From positions 5,467,391 through 5,531,390 of the forward strand of contig NZ_CP025096.1 in the NCBI RefSeq assembly GCF_002831565.1: a stretch of 64,000 nt of DNA, given 5' to 3'. Origin of the DNA: Spirosoma pollinicola (GTDB lineage Bacteria > Bacteroidota > Bacteroidia > Cytophagales > Spirosomataceae). This document shows, piece by piece, positions 36,872 through 46,316 of the stretch; positions within the stretch are counted from its first letter, which is position 1, and each line of letters begins with the position of its first letter. The translations under genes and the position numbers were made by a program. Below the pieces are notes generated by a model that was given only the letters and a program-made list of their open reading frames with translations, was not told the DNA's origin and searched no databases.

Positions 36872-37008
36872 GCAGCTAGTCCGAATACTCCAGACTAGTT
36901 GTACTTGAGTACTTGGCACGTATGCCTTTCCGGTATTTTTCCGATTTTAATTTGTACGCGATTAATTTGTTAAATTATCCAATTAGTTTAGCGTTAAACC
37001 CTTGTACT

Positions 37009-38370
37009 ATGGAAAAAAGAACGTTCCTCAAATTATCATCTACGCTATTGGCAACACCTATTCTATCGCCATTACTTAGCTGGACTGCTGACAGTAAGCT
37101 GCAAAACTGGGCGGGAAATCTACAGTATAGCACCGACCGTCTGTATCCGGCCAAATCCATTGCGCAGGTGCAGGAGTTTATCAAAAAACAGCCCAAATTG
37201 AAGGTTTTGGGCACGCGCCACTGTTTCAATACCATTGCTGATAGTAAAGATAATTTCCTGTCGCTCCAGGCAATGGATGATGTCATTTCACTCGATACAA
37301 ACGCGCATACCGTAACGGTTGACGCCAGTATGAAATACGGCCAGCTGGCCCCTTACCTCGACAAAAAAGGTTTTGCCTTACACAATCTGGCATCGTTACC
37401 CCATATTTCCATTGCGGGCGCCTGCGCTACGGCCACGCATGGGTCGGGCGTAAAGAACGGCAACTTATCTACAGCCGTATCGGGTATGGAAATCATTACC
37501 GCAGCGGGCGATATTCGGACGTTGTCCCGCGCTAAAGACGGCGATACGTTCCGGGCGGCCGTTGTCCATTTAGGGGCGCTGGGTGTTGTAACAAAGGTCA
37601 CGCTCGATGTTGAGCCGACCTTTCTGATGCGGCAGGACGTATACGAAAACCTGCCAATGGCCCAGCTGAAAGATCACTTTGAAGCCATTGTGTCGGGCGG
37701 TTATAGTGTAAGCCTGTTTACCGACTGGCAGAAAAGCCGCATCAGCGAAGTCTGGATCAAACGGCGCATCGACAAGGGCGTGAAGCTGGATGCCAAACCG
37801 GAGTATTTTGGGGCAACGCTGGCCAAAAAGAACCTGCACCCCATTGCTGAGTTATCGGCTGTGAACTGCACCGAGCAAATGGGCGTGCCCGGCCCGTGGT
37901 ACGAACGCATGCCGCACTTCCGAATGGGCTTTACCCCAAGCAGCGGCAAAGAACTGCAATCAGAATATTTTGTACCCCGTAAAAACGCGGTAGAGGCCAT
38001 TCTGGCCGTTGAGCGTCTACGGGACCATATAAGCCCTCATCTGATGATTACGGAGCTCCGCACCATCGACGGCGACAATCTTTGGATGAGCCCGTGTTAC
38101 AAGCAACCCAGCCTGGCTATTCACTTTACCTGGAAACAGGAGTGGGCCGCAGTCAGGAAAGTATTGCCCATGATCGAAAAAGAGCTGGCTCCTTTTAAAG
38201 CCCGCCCACACTGGGGCAAGTTGTTTACTATGGCTCCATCGGTGTTGCAATCGCGCTACGAAAAACTCCCGGCCTTTAAAGAACTGGTAAAAGAGTATGA
38301 CCCCAAAGGCAAGTTTCGGAACGCTTTTTTAGATACGAATCTATACGGCAGTTCAAAAGTGGTGACCTAG
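37009..38370 (+). CDS. FAD-linked alditol/aldonolactone oxidase-like protein
   Basis: A protein of about 453 residues from ATG 37009 (MEKRTFLKLSSTLLATP, a Tat-like or Sec signal). It has a PCMH-type FAD domain with GTRHCFNTIADS, where the histidine matches the covalent FAD site of alditol oxidase, and SIAGACATATHGSG. The C-terminal ALO domain ends in HWGKLF and YDPKGKFRNAF. It likely oxidises a sugar alcohol or lactone outside the cytoplasm. Confidence 0.87.
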   Translation: MEKRTFLKLSSTLLATPILSPLLSWTADSKLQNWAGNLQYSTDRLYPAKSIAQVQEFIKKQPKLKVLGTRHCFNTIADSKDNFLSLQAMDDVISLDTNAHTVTVDASMKYGQLAPYLDKKGFALHNLASLPHISIAGACATATHGSGVKNGNLSTAVSGMEIITAAGDIRTLSRAKDGDTFRAAVVHLGALGVVTKVTLDVEPTFLMRQDVYENLPMAQLKDHFEAIVSGGYSVSLFTDWQKSRISEVWIKRRIDKGVKLDAKPEYFGATLAKKNLHPIAELSAVNCTEQMGVPGPWYERMPHFRMGFTPSSGKELQSEYFVPRKNAVEAILAVERLRDHISPHLMITELRTIDGDNLWMSPCYKQPSLAIHFTWKQEWAAVRKVLPMIEKELAPFKARPHWGKLFTMAPSVLQSRYEKLPAFKELVKEYDPKGKFRNAFLDTNLYGSSKVVT

Positions 38371-38737
38371 ACCGCTGGTTATAGTGATGCAATGTATCGT
38401 TGAGATAAACGAATGAAAGACGCCCTAAAAATGGGGCGTCTTTTTTTGTACTATTCCTATATTCATCCGAGATATAGAATTATTTACAGACCACTAGCTA
38501 ACTATTGATTTTGACTGGAATTTAATCTAAAAAGAGAAAAATAGAACTATACATTTCTTTTCCTCAATCCGTTCAATTCAATCTTTTTATAATTAAAAAA
38601 CTAGCTATAGGACAATTTTATAGCGCATAACAAAGTATTTAGGTATTGATTATACTGATTAGGAAGCAAGACTTATAGCATTGGTTTGTAGGTCAGGTTT
38701 TGAAAGTATTTCATACATAATCTAAACATGCATAGTT
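38371..38737. other. Intergenic region after the oxidase gene
   Basis: It holds the terminator at 38416-38447 and then about 290 bp of AT-rich DNA serving as upstream region of the gene at 38738. I see nothing else in it. Confidence 0.5.
38416..38447 (+). terminator. Rho-independent terminator of the oxidase gene
   Basis: Stem 38416-38425 with 38434-38443 (10 bp) followed by TTTTTTTG. Confidence 0.88.
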
Positions 38738-39421
38738 ATGAGAACTCTACATACGTTCATATTTGCCTTGTTGTTTGTACTTTTCCTTGTCTCGTCAATT
38801 CAGGCGTCGGCTCCTAAATTTCCCTGGAAAGCGGGGCATTTAGAGCTTTGGGATAACACAACCCTAGAGGGCGACCTATCTTATAATTGGGCCGCCGAGA
38901 TGGTATCTCTTCGTCAGGAAAACGGTCGAATCCGTACATTTTCGGCGAATCAGGTAGCGCGGTTTGCCTGGTTCGATTACTCGGTGCATAAGCTTCGGAA
39001 TTTTGTTTCGCTAGTAAAACCGCTAGATAAGGGCCGTACAAACCAGGTATTTTATGAAGTCTGCATGGATGGGTCATTGACCGTCATTCGCCGAATGAGA
39101 CAGTCACATGGCTTTCTGAAACGTTGGTTCAGCCACCCATCGCACGCCACCGATCAGCCAGTCATGGCGCAGAACACAGACCACTTCGATTACTTTGTGT
39201 ATGATGCCGGGCAATTATTGAACCTTAATCGCTACTATCAGGATATTTATACGCCACTGATGACGGCCTATGATCGGGAACTGCACCACTATGTACAGAC
39301 GCATAACATTAATGATCGGGCATTGCCAGGTCGTCTGGTAGTCATTAGTCGCTACAACTGGCTGGTACAATCCGATACGAAAGCAGCCTCGAACAAAGGG
39401 GTTGCTAATGCCCCAAACTAG
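38738..39421 (+). CDS. Hypothetical secreted protein
   Basis: A 227-residue protein with a clear signal peptide (hydrophobic core about 5-23, cleavage near IQASA). The mature part has beta-rich segments (GHLELWDNTTLEGDLSY) and a basic central region with no enzyme motif. I do not recognise the family. It is a single gene, convergent with the ceramidase-like gene. The first mature segment recalls short beta-barrel repeats seen in cell-envelope proteins, which is weak evidence. Confidence 0.7.
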   Translation: MRTLHTFIFALLFVLFLVSSIQASAPKFPWKAGHLELWDNTTLEGDLSYNWAAEMVSLRQENGRIRTFSANQVARFAWFDYSVHKLRNFVSLVKPLDKGRTNQVFYEVCMDGSLTVIRRMRQSHGFLKRWFSHPSHATDQPVMAQNTDHFDYFVYDAGQLLNLNRYYQDIYTPLMTAYDRELHHYVQTHNINDRALPGRLVVISRYNWLVQSDTKAASNKGVANAPN

Positions 39422-39458
39422 ACCACCGCTGATACAGCCATCTTCTCGTACTGGCCAG

Positions 39459-40730
39459 CTATTTTAAACTACTGACCAGACTTTGGGTAATATCGTTAAA
39501 AAACTCGGCCGTATGAGGACCGAATCGATTGATTTGCCCAATCGCGTAGGGACTATTTTCAGCATAATAGTACTTATCGGGAACGATCTGCCCCAGATTT
39601 CCGCCATTGTAGCTGGTGATAACTAACTGTCGTTGAGCCGCTACGGGCAAGTTCAGCAGGCTATTGCCCAGTTCAGCCGATACGCCACCGGGGCATCCCA
39701 CAAAAACGGTTTGGCCTATGCGCAAGGCTTTTAGTTCGGCGGGATAATCACCGTAGAGCGCTTTGGCTAACCAGGGCTTTAGCCGAACGTATTGGCTAAC
39801 ACGAATGTGCGGATCATTCTGGATAAGGGGTGTCGTTTGAGCGACTAAAGTACTGTCGGTTTGGAACGGTTGCCGATCCAGCAAGGTGGTTAGTTGAGCC
39901 GCGAGTGCAGCCGGATCTTTTTGGCTTACCGAACCAGGCTGGCCTGCATCCAGAATAGAGCCAACAAGCCCCAGGGTAAACGAGTGCGTCTGTTTTTCAA
40001 GCTCTTGGGCCAACGAGTAGAATGAATTAGTCGAATCCGTTGAGTTCTCGCTGGCGAGACCGGAGCAAATAAGCGCCGATTGGCCTGTTTGTTTACGGAG
40101 TTGGAGCACATAAACGGGTTCTGCTGCTCGTGAGCCTCCGCCAGATGATAGCTGTTTTTGACCCTCTCGCTCCGATTTGGTATACCTGATCTGGACCGTC
40201 TCTTTAGTTTGTTGGGCCACGGTTACTGCTTTCAGAATAGCCTCTGTCAATTGATTGACCCGTTGTTCATTATAAGTACCCATTTTTTGCTGTCCCATGT
40301 AATCGCTGGCCCAACCACCCGGATCAGACTGAGAGTAGGTCGCTCCCAGGTAAACATTTTTCCAGGCGAAACCCAGTTTAGGCAACCTTTTTTCGAGTGC
40401 CTGAGCAACGGTGGGCGGCATCATTGGCAAATCGACGGTAATCATAACCGCTCGTGTTGTGCCATTATCGAGAACGAGTGCCCGCGTCTGAATGGAGTCC
40501 TTTCTACTTGTTGAAGAAGCCCCCGACGGACTGATGGTTACCTTTGCCCAGCCTGCCTGAATGGTGTATTTAGGGTGCGGATCGCTGAGTAACCAGGCAA
40601 AACGCTGGCGGGTGAATCGGTAATAAAGCGAACTTTTGTAACTATCCCGGCTAACAAACGTAAAGCTTAGGCCCAGGACATTAATTACCACCAGGGCTAT
40701 AACAAAGAGTGTGACTCTATAACGGCGCAT
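39459..40730 (-). CDS. Neutral ceramidase-like membrane-anchored protein, probably catalytically altered
   Basis: A 423-residue protein with an N-terminal membrane helix (about 6-27) and the N-terminal domain of neutral/alkaline ceramidases: IQAGWAKVTISPSG, TRALVLDNGTTRAVMITVDL. The family's metal motif, THTHSGPGG-like, is replaced here by ATYSQSDPGGW, so both zinc-ligand histidines are missing. The shorter length also suggests that it lacks the C-terminal immunoglobulin-like domain. It is probably not an active ceramidase and may be a binding protein or a different hydrolase. Confidence 0.7.
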   Translation of the reverse strand: MRRYRVTLFVIALVVINVLGLSFTFVSRDSYKSSLYYRFTRQRFAWLLSDPHPKYTIQAGWAKVTISPSGASSTSRKDSIQTRALVLDNGTTRAVMITVDLPMMPPTVAQALEKRLPKLGFAWKNVYLGATYSQSDPGGWASDYMGQQKMGTYNEQRVNQLTEAILKAVTVAQQTKETVQIRYTKSEREGQKQLSSGGGSRAAEPVYVLQLRKQTGQSALICSGLASENSTDSTNSFYSLAQELEKQTHSFTLGLVGSILDAGQPGSVSQKDPAALAAQLTTLLDRQPFQTDSTLVAQTTPLIQNDPHIRVSQYVRLKPWLAKALYGDYPAELKALRIGQTVFVGCPGGVSAELGNSLLNLPVAAQRQLVITSYNGGNLGQIVPDKYYYAENSPYAIGQINRFGPHTAEFFNDITQSLVSSLK

Positions 40731-41083
40731 ATATTTTCTATTTTACCAATAAATGCCTTAGCTGGATGATCAGGCAAATTTGGCTCATACGAATAGGCTA
40801 AACGTAATTACGGCCTAATTCGTCCAACTTAGGGATTTTTAGTTTGGAAAGAGACAGGTCAATCAGCAGCCAACGCATGGAATTCTTTCATATTTTTTCG
40901 TCACATCCAAGCAGGTATATTCTATCGGCGCACTGATTTCAGACACTTCTAGCATCAAAAAACGGGCGTTTTCCCCAAGCCTCACGAAACAAGCGGTATT
41001 TTTTGGGATGAAAACCGTTTATACTAAGCTGAAGCAGCCAGCCTGTTTATGTTAGCTACACTTTCTATAACGTATTAGCGACA
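40731..41083. promoter_or_regulatory. Divergent region between ceramidase-like and methyltransferase genes
   Basis: About 350 bp with no gene. It must hold both promoters; I saw no exact TAnnTTTG element and no strong hairpin. Confidence 0.45.
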
Positions 41084-42139
41084 ATGCTCAACAATTCCCA
41101 ACTCGACCTTGCTCCTATTACCCGTCATTTACGGGCTATGTTTGGCTCACGCTTATTGGTCGCAGCCGTTCATCACCTGCATGTTTTTGACCAACTGAAC
41201 AGTGAACCGCTCTCAGTAGCTGAACTACGTAATCGGATTGGGTTGAGCGAACGCCCGGCTATGGTTCTATTCCCAGCTCTCTGTGCTATGCAGTTGCTGG
41301 CTTATGATGCCGATGGCCGGTTATTCATTACCGAACTGGGCCGCTATCTGACAACGAGCCAAACACCTAATTTAACGGGTTATACCGGTCTGGAAAAGGA
41401 CGACATTGGGGCTGTCGAAATGGCCGTTCGGCTTAAAAATGATGGCCCGATGGACACTCCGGAAGGCATTTCATTCGTAAAAGAGGGCGATGCGCCCTCC
41501 CCTATGGATGATCCCGAACTATCCCGAAAATTCACGCTTGGTCTGGCCGGACGCGCCAAACACCTGTCGCCGATTGTAGCTGCCAACCTATCAAAACGCG
41601 AAGGGCACCTACTGGATGTAGCCGGGGGAACAGGCTATTATACCTACGAATGGCTATTGAACAATCCTGCCTCAACGGCTACTATACTGGATCGCCCGGC
41701 GGTACTGAGCGTAGCTGCCGAAATACTGGATGAATTTAGCCATAGTGATCGTCCGGGTGCTGGTAGTTTGAAGGAGCGTGTACGTTTACTGCCAGGCGAT
41801 ATGCTTACGGATGAACTTCCCCAAACAGATATTCTCCTGGCGGCCAGCCTCTTCCACGACTGGCCTACACCCACCTGCCAATTACTGGCTCACCGGTTTG
41901 CCTCGGCACTGCGACCCGGTGGCGAGTTATGGGTGCATGATGCATTCCTGAACGATGCACTGGACGCCCCGCTACCCGTAACGGACTATTCTGCTCAACT
42001 ATTCTGGGGAACCAAAGGCCGATGCTACAGCCGGGCTGAGTACCGAAGCTGGTTCACCGAAGCGGGCTTGCAACCAACGCCTGATAATATTCCTACACAA
42101 ATGGACTACGGTTTAATTTGGGCCAGGAAAACTACGTAA
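41084..42139 (+). CDS. SAM-dependent O-methyltransferase-like protein
   Basis: A 351-residue protein with an N-terminal winged-helix dimerisation domain (about 10-100) and a class I methyltransferase domain. Motif I is LLDVAGGTGYYTYEW, then LLPGDMLTDELP and the catalytic-base region LLAASLFHDWP. This is the plant/actinomycete small-molecule O-methyltransferase architecture (PF00891). The substrate is unknown and no biosynthetic cluster surrounds it. Confidence 0.87.
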   Translation: MLNNSQLDLAPITRHLRAMFGSRLLVAAVHHLHVFDQLNSEPLSVAELRNRIGLSERPAMVLFPALCAMQLLAYDADGRLFITELGRYLTTSQTPNLTGYTGLEKDDIGAVEMAVRLKNDGPMDTPEGISFVKEGDAPSPMDDPELSRKFTLGLAGRAKHLSPIVAANLSKREGHLLDVAGGTGYYTYEWLLNNPASTATILDRPAVLSVAAEILDEFSHSDRPGAGSLKERVRLLPGDMLTDELPQTDILLAASLFHDWPTPTCQLLAHRFASALRPGGELWVHDAFLNDALDAPLPVTDYSAQLFWGTKGRCYSRAEYRSWFTEAGLQPTPDNIPTQMDYGLIWARKTT

Positions 42140-42254
42140 CGTGGGTGGAAACCCGCGCTCAGCGCAAAACGATCTGCGAAAATTTTTTGAGTAGTTCACG
42201 CAACTTGAACTGGTAGTTCTCCGTATTGGTATAAACCCAAAACGCGCTATACCT

Positions 42255-42704
42255 ATGAAACTTGTTGTATTATTACTAGCGGTATTAGTTACTACGACTT
42301 TTTCCTGCAAAAAGTCAGATGACGCTGTGCCTGCCGCAACAACGGCTGCAATTGACGTGAAGACTGTTATGCCGGTGGGCAGCTGGTCGGTGGGAACGCT
42401 GCGCCAACGTACGGAAGACAAATCGTCCAGCTTTAAAAACATAAGCTTCGTTTTCTCGGCAGATGGGAGCGTGACGGCTACTGATAACGGCAAAACGACG
42501 AAAGGGACATGGGTATATTCACCAGCGGTAACCTATTATGGTGGTAACGGCCTGGCCTCTATAACGCTTAGTATGGGCACATCGAAACCATTCGACATGC
42601 TCAGTGGAACCTGGAATCTGAACAGTGCATCGACATCCTCGAATCTCCTGCTCGACTACAAAGAGCCAGCAGAAGATGAACACCTGTCATTTGTGAAATT
42701 ATAA
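42255..42704 (+). CDS. Hypothetical lipocalin-like lipoprotein
   Basis: A 149-residue lipoprotein with a signal peptide and lipobox TTFSC. The mature part has a lipocalin-like beta pattern (VGTLRQRTEDKSS, FVFSADGSVTATD, GTWVYSP). Such small proteins are abundant in Bacteroidota and their role is unknown. It is 115 bp after the methyltransferase gene on the same strand. Confidence 0.75.
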   Translation: MKLVVLLLAVLVTTTFSCKKSDDAVPAATTAAIDVKTVMPVGSWSVGTLRQRTEDKSSSFKNISFVFSADGSVTATDNGKTTKGTWVYSPAVTYYGGNGLASITLSMGTSKPFDMLSGTWNLNSASTSSNLLLDYKEPAEDEHLSFVKL

Positions 42705-42856
42705 CCAACCTAATCTATATAACGTGTTGCCTGGATCCCCTTTCCCTTTGTTCTAACAGATTTAGGGAAGGGGATTTTGGTTTATAGGGCTTTCTTCTAA
42801 AATGTGAATAACTATCATTTACGTATGCTGCATGTAGTTGATTTTAAGCGTTTAAC

Positions 42857-42963
42857 AAAGGTTTTTTAACCACAGAGGCACAAAGAGCACAGAGGTTCAA
42901 CGGGATACTTTTTGTCCTATCAAACCTCTGTGCTCTTTGTGCCTCTGTGGTTAAAAAACCTTT
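42857..42963. repeat. 41-bp perfect inverted repeat, CACAGAGGCACAAAGAGCAC family
   Basis: Arms 42857-42897 and 42923-42963 are exact reverse complements around a 25-nt loop. The arm contains the word TTAACCACAGAGGCACAAAG, which I recall as recurring in unrelated bacterial genomes. Both sides carry A/T runs, so it might also end transcription. Confidence 0.93.
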
Positions 42964-43042
42964 AATTAGTTGACTGAATCTAAATACATACAAGCTCAAG
43001 TCAGTAAATTATTTACGTGAATACGGATTTTGACGATAAGAG

Positions 43043-43121
43043 GAACACGGATGGTACGGATTATACAGATCTGTACGGATTTTATCCGCGTGAATCCGTA
43101 TAATCCGTACCATCTGTGTTC
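43043..43121. repeat. Dispersed inverted repeat, ATCCGTGCAATCTGTG family (second copy)
   Basis: Arms 43043-43068 and 43096-43121 pair with 2 mismatches over 26 nt. Further ACGGATT words lie inside the loop. It is related to the element at 35603-35674. Confidence 0.85.
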
Positions 43122-43166
43122 TATTTTTTACCCCATGTAGTCGCGTAATACAGGCAGAAGCCTCTA

Positions 43167-43772
43167 TCAATGGTCTTTTCCGTAGGCTTTCTCGCCCGCT
43201 TCAACAGCTACGGTTAACACATTAGTTTTGGGTGGAATTGGGCAGGGATATCCTTCTTTGAAGGCACAATATGGGTTATAGGCTTTATTAAAATCCAGTG
43301 TTACATGTCCATTTTGAATCTCTCCCGTCCGTAAATCAAGGTAGCGCCCGCCCCCATACGTCTCCTTGCCTGAGCTGGTATCTTTAAACGGCAGGAACAG
43401 ATAATCGCGGTATTCCGGTATGCGGATGACGTTCAGATTGCGATAGAGCGTCAATTTTTGTGGCTTGCCGTTCAAGTTAAATGTCAACAATGCGTAGGCC
43501 ACATGCGATCTTGTTTTGCCGTTATACGTGGGCATTTCGAACGGTTCTGCATTGGGTATCCGCTCTACGGTAGCCGTTACGCGGTAGGTTGAATCGGGCG
43601 CGTAGAACTGCACATAAGCTAAATCTCCCTCTTCCGAGATTGGCCCACCCGACGTGGCCAGCAAATCTTTTTTATACGTCTCCCGGTGTTTGGCAAGTTG
43701 CACATCAAAAGGTGTTTGAGCAACTGCCGCCGTTGTCAATAAACTCGTGAGTAGGACTATAAAAAAGCGCAT
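43167..43772 (-). CDS. DUF1684 family secreted protein
   Basis: A 201-residue protein with a signal peptide (to about residue 18, TAAVAQ). The rest matches DUF1684: VQLAKHRETYKKDLL, LFLPFKDTSSGKETYGGGRYL, LDFNKAYNPYCAF and CPIPPKTNVLTV. The biochemical function of the family is not known. It is the last gene of an AKR-VOC-DUF1684 row on the minus strand, 20 bp after the VOC gene. Confidence 0.9.
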   Translation of the reverse strand: MRFFIVLLTSLLTTAAVAQTPFDVQLAKHRETYKKDLLATSGGPISEEGDLAYVQFYAPDSTYRVTATVERIPNAEPFEMPTYNGKTRSHVAYALLTFNLNGKPQKLTLYRNLNVIRIPEYRDYLFLPFKDTSSGKETYGGGRYLDLRTGEIQNGHVTLDFNKAYNPYCAFKEGYPCPIPPKTNVLTVAVEAGEKAYGKDH

Positions 43773-43792
43773 GTGTGAAGTAGTAAACCCGT

Positions 43793-44149
43793 TTAGCTAA
43801 CAAATTCCAGAAACTCCATTCGATTACCAAATGGATCGCGGATAAAAAACCGCTTCCGGCCGTCAATATCCGACGAGTAAGAAATAGAAACTCCTTTTTG
43901 CTCCAGTTCCTGTCTGGCCGCATCCAGATTTTTGACTTCGAATGCCGGGTGCCGCAAGGATTCGCTCCCTCCGGCCTCTTCCCGCAGGTGCAGTTGAATA
44001 TCGGCAACCTGAAACCAGATCGCACCGCCGGGGTGATCGCCGGGAATTTCGGCAAGGCCCAGCACCCCGCTATAAAAGGCCCGGGCCTCGCGAGTTTTCC
44101 CCTCCGGAATGGACACAAGAATATGATCTAATCGGCTGAACTGAATCAT
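43793..44149 (-). CDS. VOC/glyoxalase-fold protein
   Basis: A 118-residue single VOC domain: FSRLDHILVSIP, REARAFYSGVLGLAEIP, ADIQLHLREEAGG, and the closing FIRDPFGNRMEFLEF. It would form a metal-dependent dimer. It lies 5 bp after the AKR gene, so the two are co-transcribed. The substrate is unknown. Confidence 0.88.
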   Translation of the reverse strand: MIQFSRLDHILVSIPEGKTREARAFYSGVLGLAEIPGDHPGGAIWFQVADIQLHLREEAGGSESLRHPAFEVKNLDAARQELEQKGVSISYSSDIDGRKRFFIRDPFGNRMEFLEFVS

Positions 44150-44154
44150 ATGGC

Positions 44155-45192
44155 CTAGTAAAATTTCGGGGGGGGATTCAGCGTCAGGTTCTGGCGTTGA
44201 TGCCAGTACGGGTAAATGGTTGGCACATCGCTGGCAGCGTCCAGTTTCTTTGTCTGGTCGATTGTCAGGTTCCAGCCTACCGCATCCAGATTTTGCCTGA
44301 GTTGCTCCTCATTGCGGGCACCAATAATAATGCTCGATACGGTTGGGCGTTGTAATAACCAGTTGAGCGACACCTGCGCAACGGACTTCCCGGTTTCGGC
44401 AGCTATTTCGTCCAGGGCATCGGTAATTTTGTAGAACGTTTCTTCGGGTACGACAGCCTGCGGCACCGGGCTTTTTCCTTCCAGAACACGACCTTCCGTT
44501 GGCGCGGGTTTGTTGCGGCCATAACGACCACCCAACCGACCACCCGCCAGCGGACTCCAGATAAAAGCCCCCACTTGCTGATCGAGGCCAAGCGGCATCA
44601 GTTCCCACTCATATTCCCGGTTCACCAGCGAATAGTAAACCTGATGTGCCACAAAGCGATTCCAGCCATACTGCTTCGAAATAGCCAGCGATTTCATCAA
44701 ATGCCAGCCCGAATAATTGGAACAGGCAATGTAACGGACCTTGCCACTTTGCACCAGATCATCCAGTGTGCGCATGGTTTCCTCAAGGGGTGTAACCCCG
44801 TCGAAGCCATGCATGTGATAAATGTCGATATAGTCGGTTTTCAGGCGTTTGAGGCTGCTTTCACATTGTTTTAGCAAGTGAAAACGAGATGAACCCTGGT
44901 TGTTCGGCCCCGCACCAAACGGAAACGTAGCCTTAGTCGAGATCAATACTTTATCGCGCTGCCCTTCGATAGCCTTACCCAGAATCTCTTCCGAAAGACC
45001 ATCTGAATAAACATCGGCCGTGTCGAACATATTTACACCCGCATCCAGACACAGGTTTACCAGCCGGGTAGCCTCTTCCACCTGGGTGCTGCCCCAGGCT
45101 TTGAAAAATTCGTTGCCACCACCAAATGTGGCCGTACCAAAACTCAACACCGGAACCTTCAGACCCGATGCACCTAGTTGCCTATACTCCAT
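44155..45192 (-). CDS. Aldo/keto reductase
   Basis: A 345-residue AKR of the YajO/Kv-beta-like group. The catalytic Asp and Tyr are in FDTADVYSDGLSEEILG, the lysine in LISTKATF and the histidine in DIYHMHGFDG; SIIIGARNEEQLRQNL binds NADPH. It reduces an unknown aldehyde or ketone in the cytoplasm and heads the row with the VOC and DUF1684 genes. Confidence 0.93.
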   Translation of the reverse strand: MEYRQLGASGLKVPVLSFGTATFGGGNEFFKAWGSTQVEEATRLVNLCLDAGVNMFDTADVYSDGLSEEILGKAIEGQRDKVLISTKATFPFGAGPNNQGSSRFHLLKQCESSLKRLKTDYIDIYHMHGFDGVTPLEETMRTLDDLVQSGKVRYIACSNYSGWHLMKSLAISKQYGWNRFVAHQVYYSLVNREYEWELMPLGLDQQVGAFIWSPLAGGRLGGRYGRNKPAPTEGRVLEGKSPVPQAVVPEETFYKITDALDEIAAETGKSVAQVSLNWLLQRPTVSSIIIGARNEEQLRQNLDAVGWNLTIDQTKKLDAASDVPTIYPYWHQRQNLTLNPPPKFY

Positions 45193-45275
45193 ATGTCTAT
45201 TGATTTCTGGAAACTCGTAGTTGTTTCCCAGACAAAAACAGAGCCGCTCCGGTTCCTGTTATTTCCAGAATTACG

Positions 45276-45320
45276 CCAGCTACGCCACTTTTCCAGTAAA
45301 CGAATAAGTGGCGTAGCTGG
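45276..45320. terminator. Hairpin between the truncated dehydrogenase and AKR genes
   Basis: A perfect 15-bp stem (45276-45290 with 45306-45320) and 15-nt loop, 36 bp past the end of the truncated dehydrogenase on the minus strand. No long U-run follows, so termination is possible but unproven. Confidence 0.6.
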
Positions 45321-45355
45321 GTGCTATCGAATAGGGCAACAAAATACACTCTTGT

Positions 45356-46018
45356 TTATCTATGTGCTTCGGGCTCTTCTTCCCAGAAGGCACAAAGGGT
45401 CTGTTTGAGCGAAAAGGTAAGCCCATAACAGGCAATCTGATTTCGGTACGATTTGTACTGACTGACAAACTGCGGGAACGACCGTAACCCGGCCGACGCA
45501 AAAGCCGAAATATCCAGAAGAGATACTACATCCCCATTGGCCAGAATTGCCCAATCGTGGTTGGTTAATGCTGGTTCATCGACCGTGTATTCCTCCCCTT
45601 TGTCATCGACGCCCGCTTGCAGGTAATGGCCGTAAGCAGCCAGTAGAAAGGCAAAGGATGATACCTCTTTGCCCTGTTCGAGCCGGTCGAGCAAGACAGG
45701 CAGAACAAAGGCCGGTAGTTTAGACGCGCCATCTCTACTTAACACACTTAACGGATGGGAAACCTCCAAACTCAATAAGTGGTTGACAGCCAGGCCAATT
45801 GATTCGTCCAAATCATTGTCAGCCGACAAATCACCCAGTGATTTATCGGCTATCACTAAAGACGTGTGCAGATAAGCGTTAAGACAGTCATTTGCAATAG
45901 CCTCTTGGACAGACCGGTACCCGGCCAAAAGAGCTGGATAGGCCAACAGACTATTGGCTGTATTTAAAATACGGAGCTTAGTAGGTTCCGTTGATACTTC
46001 CTGAATGGTTGTGAACAT
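45356..46018 (-). pseudogene. C-terminal half of a mannitol dehydrogenase-family enzyme, N-terminal domain missing
   Basis: A 220-residue frame matching only the C-terminal domain of the polyol dehydrogenase family (mannitol 2-dehydrogenase, fructuronate/tagaturonate reductases). It begins almost directly at TKLRILNTANSLLAYPALL and has KLPAFVLPVLLDRLEQGK and AAYGHYLQAGVDDKG. Whole enzymes are about 480-500 residues with an N-terminal Rossmann domain; none is seen in the 300 bp upstream in any frame. It is either a 5'-truncated remnant or a stand-alone domain of unknown use. Confidence 0.72.
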
Positions 46019-46190
46019 CGGAAAGAAGATTAAGATTGTTGATGTCAGATTGGTAGTTGCAGTACTGTTTTACTGTAGAGAAGGCACAGGCAGACAACCG
46101 ACTTGCCAGCGCTACGGTAATCAGTTGAGCATAGCTCAAGGATACCCCTTGATTTATGAGGGGTATCAAGGGTCACGTTAAGTACGTACG

Positions 46191-46316
46191 TTGACTTTAA
46201 GTAAATGGACAATTAATAATGTAAAACGAATAATGGCTATCGAGAAGCAATTCATTGATAGTCAGTGTTTTAAAACTTAATATTATCGATTTTACATTAT
46301 TCATTTACTTACTTAG
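46191..46316. repeat. Quasi-palindrome with an asymmetric insertion
   Basis: The left arm (46197-46235 region) and right arm (46283-46315 region) pair around the words TAAGTAAATG and AATAATGTAAAA, with about 7 extra bases on the left. It lies between the small hypothetical gene and the truncated dehydrogenase. A separate short hairpin (9-bp arms 46141-46149/46159-46167) lies just beside it. Confidence 0.6.
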
